From Methanobacterium sp. (lineage in GTDB: Archaea; Methanobacteriota; Methanobacteria; Methanobacteriales; Methanobacteriaceae): 17,211 bases of DNA. The notes under the pieces were generated by a model. The model saw nothing but the letters and a program-made list of their open reading frames with translations, had not been told where the DNA came from and did not search any database. This document shows, piece after piece, positions 14,852-17,211 of the stretch. The first letter of the stretch is position 1. Every line of letters starts with the position of its first letter. The DNA is taken from positions 1-17,211 of the forward strand of contig JAVSLW010000043.1 of the NCBI GenBank assembly GCA_039666455.1. The letters run 5' to 3'. A program made the translations under genes and the position numbers.

Positions 14852-14934
14852 GTATAACACGGTCTATGCGCTTCGCTTCGCTCACCCAAGTTGCTTATTT
14901 CGTGGGCAACACCAATACACTGAAAATGTTATAT
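14852..14934 (+). repeat. attC-like site A (83 bp imperfect palindrome)
   Basis: The ends GTATAAC (14852-14858) and GTTATAT (14928-14934) are complementary, with a 7-bp perfect core TATAACA/TGTTATA. A central hairpin, GTTGC (14890-14894) with GCAAC (14906-14910), has an 11-base loop beginning TTAT. CGGTCTAT after the left end can pair with ATACACTG before the right end, with one mismatch. Imperfect inverted ends of the RYYYAAC...GTTRRRY type and a length of 57-141 bp are hallmarks of integron attC sites; each end here fits that consensus with one mismatch. The next start codon is 31 bases from the GTT. Confidence 0.5.
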
Positions 14935-14958
14935 TCAATAGCTATTTAGGAGGACGAA

Positions 14959-15584
14959 ATGTTTAAGGATAATTTAATTTGGAAAGAAGTTCAGAAATAC
15001 TTGCCAGAACATAATAGAATATCAGATGAAGTAACACCGTCTGAAAAAACTGTAGATTTCAGCGATATTAAAATTAGATACGATGAATATGTTCCTGTAA
15101 AAAGCTTTAAAAAAACCGTTGTAATTTTTCATGGCGTTGGCGGAAATGGCAGACTCCTGTCTTTTATAGCTGTCCCATTAGTTAAAGCTGGATTCAAAGT
15201 AATCTGCCCAGATTTACCGTGAAGATTCCTGTGAAAATGGTTGCTAATATGAATGCTATAGTAAATAATAGAAATCTACTCAAATTATTATTGAAAGATA
15301 AAGCTGGTTCTGGTAGTTCTGTTTCAATACAATTTTTATTATCAATGATGAATTACATTCCAATAATTGAGCCGGAAGAATTCACTGTTTGTCCTGTTTT
15401 ATTGGCACATCCAGAAGATGACAAATGGACTCCAGTAGAGATTAGTAAAATTTTTTTTGACAATATTAAGGCAGCAAAAAAGCTAATTATTCTAGAAAAA
15501 TCTGGACATTTTCCAATCGAAACACCAGGTTTACAACAACTTGAATCAGGATGTATTGAATTTATAAATAACGGAATTAATTAA
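14959..15584 (+). pseudogene. Alpha/beta hydrolase gene broken by internal deletion
   Basis: The first part, 87 codons from ATG 14959 (strong AGGAGG at 14948-14953), carries the oxyanion-hole segment VVIFHGVGGNG and runs to VICPDLP, then stops at TGA 15220-15222. The second frame, entered at about 15219, continues the same fold with VCPVLLAHPEDDKWTP (catalytic acid region) and KSGHFPIE (catalytic His). The whole nucleophile-elbow region (GxSxG) that belongs between strand 4 and the cap is absent. The total of about 208 codons is well short of a full enzyme of roughly 280-300. A single deletion that also shifted the frame explains this. The product cannot be a working hydrolase. It lies directly after attC-like site A. 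Confidence 0.8.
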
Positions 15585-15621
15585 ACCTAAATCCCCTAAA
15601 ATGGCACAGGAGGCTTAGATA

Positions 15622-15975
15622 ATGATTACGATAAAAAAACTAGATAAATCAGATGAATCTTTAAATCAGTAAAGCAGATAAACTGGTATCGAAGGTATTT
15701 CCATTTAGAAATTTATCAGAACGCTTGACTTTTTGGGCATTTAAGCACCAGAATATTATCTGGTAAAACTAATTATTAACTTCTTTGGAGTTTCTTCTCT
15801 TTCGGAATTTTGGGTTGCTATAGATGAAAATAAAAATGTTTATGGGACTACTGGTACTTCAAATAGTCCTAATGAAAAAGTAGCGCAAAATCTTTATGAA
15901 AAATATGGTTTTAAAGTGATAAAAAAGGAGAAAAAACTATTATACACAAAAATATACAGGGAGCTTGAGTTATGA
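15622..15975 (+). pseudogene. Degraded GNAT acetyltransferase gene
   Basis: ATG 15622 with AGGAGG (15608-15613) begins MITIKKLDKSDESLNQ and stops at 15670-15672. Shifted frames continue, and the last open part (15745-15975) reads SSLSEFWVAIDENKNVYG, then GTTGTSNSPNEKVAQNLYEKYGFKV. The N-terminal strand and the C-terminal AxxLYEKYGF helix-strand are typical of GNAT acetyltransferases. The acetyl-CoA-binding segment (usually RxxGxG/A) that should separate TTG from SNSPNE is missing. At least one frameshift and one internal deletion are therefore needed. It shares a segment between two attC-like sites with the broken hydrolase gene. Confidence 0.75.
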
Positions 15976-15989
15976 ATCTCCTGTTCATC

Positions 15990-16096
15990 GCACAACAGAG
16001 CATAGGCGCTCCGGTGCTTCGCGCCTCTGGGCTTTGCCACATTTTTGGCTTATCTGAGCTCCGCCAAAAACGGCACATGGCAACTGAAAGTTAGGT
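15990..16096 (+). repeat. attC-like site B (107 bp structured element)
   Basis: It starts with GCACAAC (15990-15996), 15 bases after the pseudogene stop, and ends with GTTAGGT (16090-16096), an exact GTTRRRY match. Inside are a hairpin AGGCGC/GCGCCT (16004-16009, 16021-16026) and a long stem built from TTGCCA/TGGCAA (16034-16039, 16078-16083) and TTTTTGGC/GCCAAAAA (16042-16049, 16063-16070) with unpaired bases on one side. As in site A, ACTGAAA (16083-16089) directly precedes the GTTA, and the main loop begins TTAT. The next ATG is 32 bases from the GTT. Confidence 0.5.
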
Positions 16097-16121
16097 GAAA
16101 TGCCCGATAGGAGTAAAAAAT

Positions 16122-16727
16122 ATGTTAGCTTTCCAAATCTTGATTAACAACTGGGAGTTGGTATTAGCTCTAACAGTTGCATTTTTAGCTGGTGCTGTGG
16201 CTGGGCTAATGTTTTTAGCTATTAATAAAGCTAAAGCACTGGAATTCGGTGTAAAACTTGATAAACTTAGAAGACCAGTTGTAAAAATCCTTTTTAAAAT
16301 CTTGGAGAAACCTCAAGGTGCTCTTAAAGCTGTTTTGTTCATTTTTGTTTTAAACTTGCTTGGAGGAGCAGTTTTGTGGGCTACAGTTAGTGGACTTTTA
16401 ATCGTCCCCCCATTTCTGTGGTTGGCATTGTTAGGTCTTTTTGTAGTTTTAGTTGTGGCAAAAGAGCCGCAAAGACTGCTTATTGCTATTCCAGTGGTTC
16501 CCTTTGAAATAGGTGCATTCATAATTGCAGCTACTGGAGGGGTAAACATAGGGATAAATTTATTCTTTGGTGGAGACATAGTATTAGCAATAATGGAGTG
16601 GCTAACTCTATTTTACACTCTGGTTATTCCCTTACAGTTCATCGCAGCGTTTCTTGAGGGAATTTTAGCACATCGAGTCTACATAGTGCAGCGAAAACCA
16701 TTGCCAGAGTGGTTGTCAGAGAATTAA
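16122..16727 (+). CDS. SpoIIM-like integral membrane protein
   Basis: A 201-residue protein with about five hydrophobic segments (roughly 10-29, 74-97, 98-118, 122-142 and 158-180). The order of an early helix, a cytoplasmic loop, a FVLNLLGGA helix, and an amphipathic PVVPFEIGAFIIAATGG turn resembling the PHGIxELPA signature suggests the SpoIIM (DUF95) family, widespread in archaea and bacteria outside sporulation and of unclear function there. ATG 16122 with AGGAG (16109-16113) is chosen over the upstream GTG 16095, which lies in the recombination-like site. It is flanked on both sides by attC-like elements as a single-gene unit. The family call is moderate; a membrane protein is certain. 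Confidence 0.6.
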   Translation: MLAFQILINNWELVLALTVAFLAGAVAGLMFLAINKAKALEFGVKLDKLRRPVVKILFKILEKPQGALKAVLFIFVLNLLGGAVLWATVSGLLIVPPFLWLALLGLFVVLVVAKEPQRLLIAIPVVPFEIGAFIIAATGGVNIGINLFFGGDIVLAIMEWLTLFYTLVIPLQFIAAFLEGILAHRVYIVQRKPLPEWLSEN

Positions 16728-16764
16728 TACTTCTGCGACTTCTTTTTATCGCAAAACGTTAAGC
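16728..16764 (+). repeat. Short, degenerate attC-like site C
   Basis: It begins at the stop codon of the SpoIIM-like gene. TGCGA (16734-16738) pairs with TCGCA (16749-16753) around a 10-base T-rich loop, and the site ends in GTTAAGC (16758-16764), an exact GTTRRRY match. No matching left end is visible. The next ATG is 30 bases from the GTT. A simple hairpin terminator with a chance GTTAAGC is the alternative. Confidence 0.35.
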
Positions 16765-16787
16765 AACATGCTTGCTATGGGGGTAAA

Positions 16788-17211
16788 ATGGATCAAAAAA
16801 TTGTTGTTCGAAAAATTCAGCCTGGTGAAGATGAAGCAGTCTGGAAAGTCGCTAAAACACTGAGTATATTCGAGCGGTATTATTTCTATTATCTCACTTA
16901 CAAACCATCTAAAAGCGATGCTCTGGTTGCTGTTGACGGGAAGAGAATTGTAGGATGTGTTATTCCAGGGATTTCCATCCTCGCTGGAGAAAATATAGGT
17001 AGTGTGGATGGGATTTTTGTCGACCGTAATGTTCAAGGCAGAGGGATCGGCAAAATGCTGCTGGATGCAGCTCTCTCCCATTTCCAGGAGGCAAAATGTA
17101 AAACGCTCTATTATATAGTAGACCGCTTCAATTCATCGTCGTGGAATATGGCTTTGCACAGGGGTTTTATCCCATTCGAATTCAATGAACAATTCAGAGT
17201 GTTTGGCTGGA
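16788..17211 (+). CDS. GNAT-family N-acetyltransferase (cut by window end)
   Basis: An open frame of 141 codons from ATG 16788 continues past the window edge. The acetyl-CoA pyrophosphate-binding motif is QGRGIGK (83-89), preceded by the strand SVDGIFVDRNV and followed by the helix KMLLDAALSHF. YYIVDRFNSSSWNMALHRGFIPFE is the late strand and the helix that closes the fold. It transfers an acetyl group from acetyl-CoA to an amine; the substrate is unknown. Three G residues and a T just before the start give only a poor ribosome site. It follows attC-like site C and is not a copy of the degraded GNAT at 15622. GNAT genes are frequent cargo of integron cassettes, which fits the context. The C-terminus is not seen. 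Confidence 0.85.
   Translation, partial: MDQKIVVRKIQPGEDEAVWKVAKTLSIFERYYFYYLTYKPSKSDALVAVDGKRIVGCVIPGISILAGENIGSVDGIFVDRNVQGRGIGKMLLDAALSHFQEAKCKTLYYIVDRFNSSSWNMALHRGFIPFEFNEQFRVFGW

Noticed and set aside
14746..14949. 67-codon open frame between the two hydrolase genes
   Set aside because: Its second half is the palindromic attC-like site, and its first part is a short charged sequence with no ribosome site or recognisable domain.

Overview
The window looks like a chromosomal stretch of a methanogenic archaeon of the order Methanobacteriales, probably Methanobacterium or a close relative. The evidence is a Fae-Hps fusion enzyme typical of methanogens, a TrpB2-type tryptophan synthase beta chain preceded by two TGTACA boxes like those bound by TrpY in Methanothermobacter, AT-rich DNA, archaeal TATA boxes and GGTGA-type ribosome binding sites. 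No rRNA, tRNA or CRISPR array was seen.

Left half (1-10,700), ordinary chromosome with one accessory insert: the tail of an unknown gene (ends 106); a short beta-carbonic-anhydrase-like protein (431-808); a CopB-type copper P-type ATPase (884-2917, minus); a membrane-anchored extracytoplasmic protein (3043-3813, minus); undecaprenyl-diphosphatase UppP (4073-4912); Fae-Hps (5033-6253, minus); a very AT-rich two-gene module of an HExxH/VWA protein and its MoxR AAA+ ATPase (6316-8593, minus); a small unknown protein (8975-9286) flanked by related hairpins; and TrpB2 (9395-10687, minus) with its TRP-box promoter.

Right half (10,780-17,211), accessory DNA with every gene on the plus strand: remains of a small gene that may be a TrpY-like regulator; a membrane-anchored SagB-like nitroreductase; a methyltransferase; a small secreted protein; an arginase-family protein with an altered metal motif; an alpha/beta hydrolase; then a second alpha/beta hydrolase and a GNAT acetyltransferase, both broken by internal deletions; a SpoIIM-like membrane protein; and a GNAT acetyltransferase cut by the window end.

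The most unusual signal lies between 14,850 and 16,790. Three imperfectly palindromic sites (14852-14934, 15990-16096, about 16728-16764) end in GTTATAT, GTTAGGT or GTTAAGC, and each is followed by a start codon 30-32 bases later. Two of them start 15 bases or less after the preceding stop codon. The first two share an ACTGAAA block just before the GTTA and a central hairpin whose loop opens with TTAT. This is the layout of integron gene cassettes with attC recombination sites, which would be notable in a methanogen chromosome. No integrase gene lies in the window, so this remains an inference.
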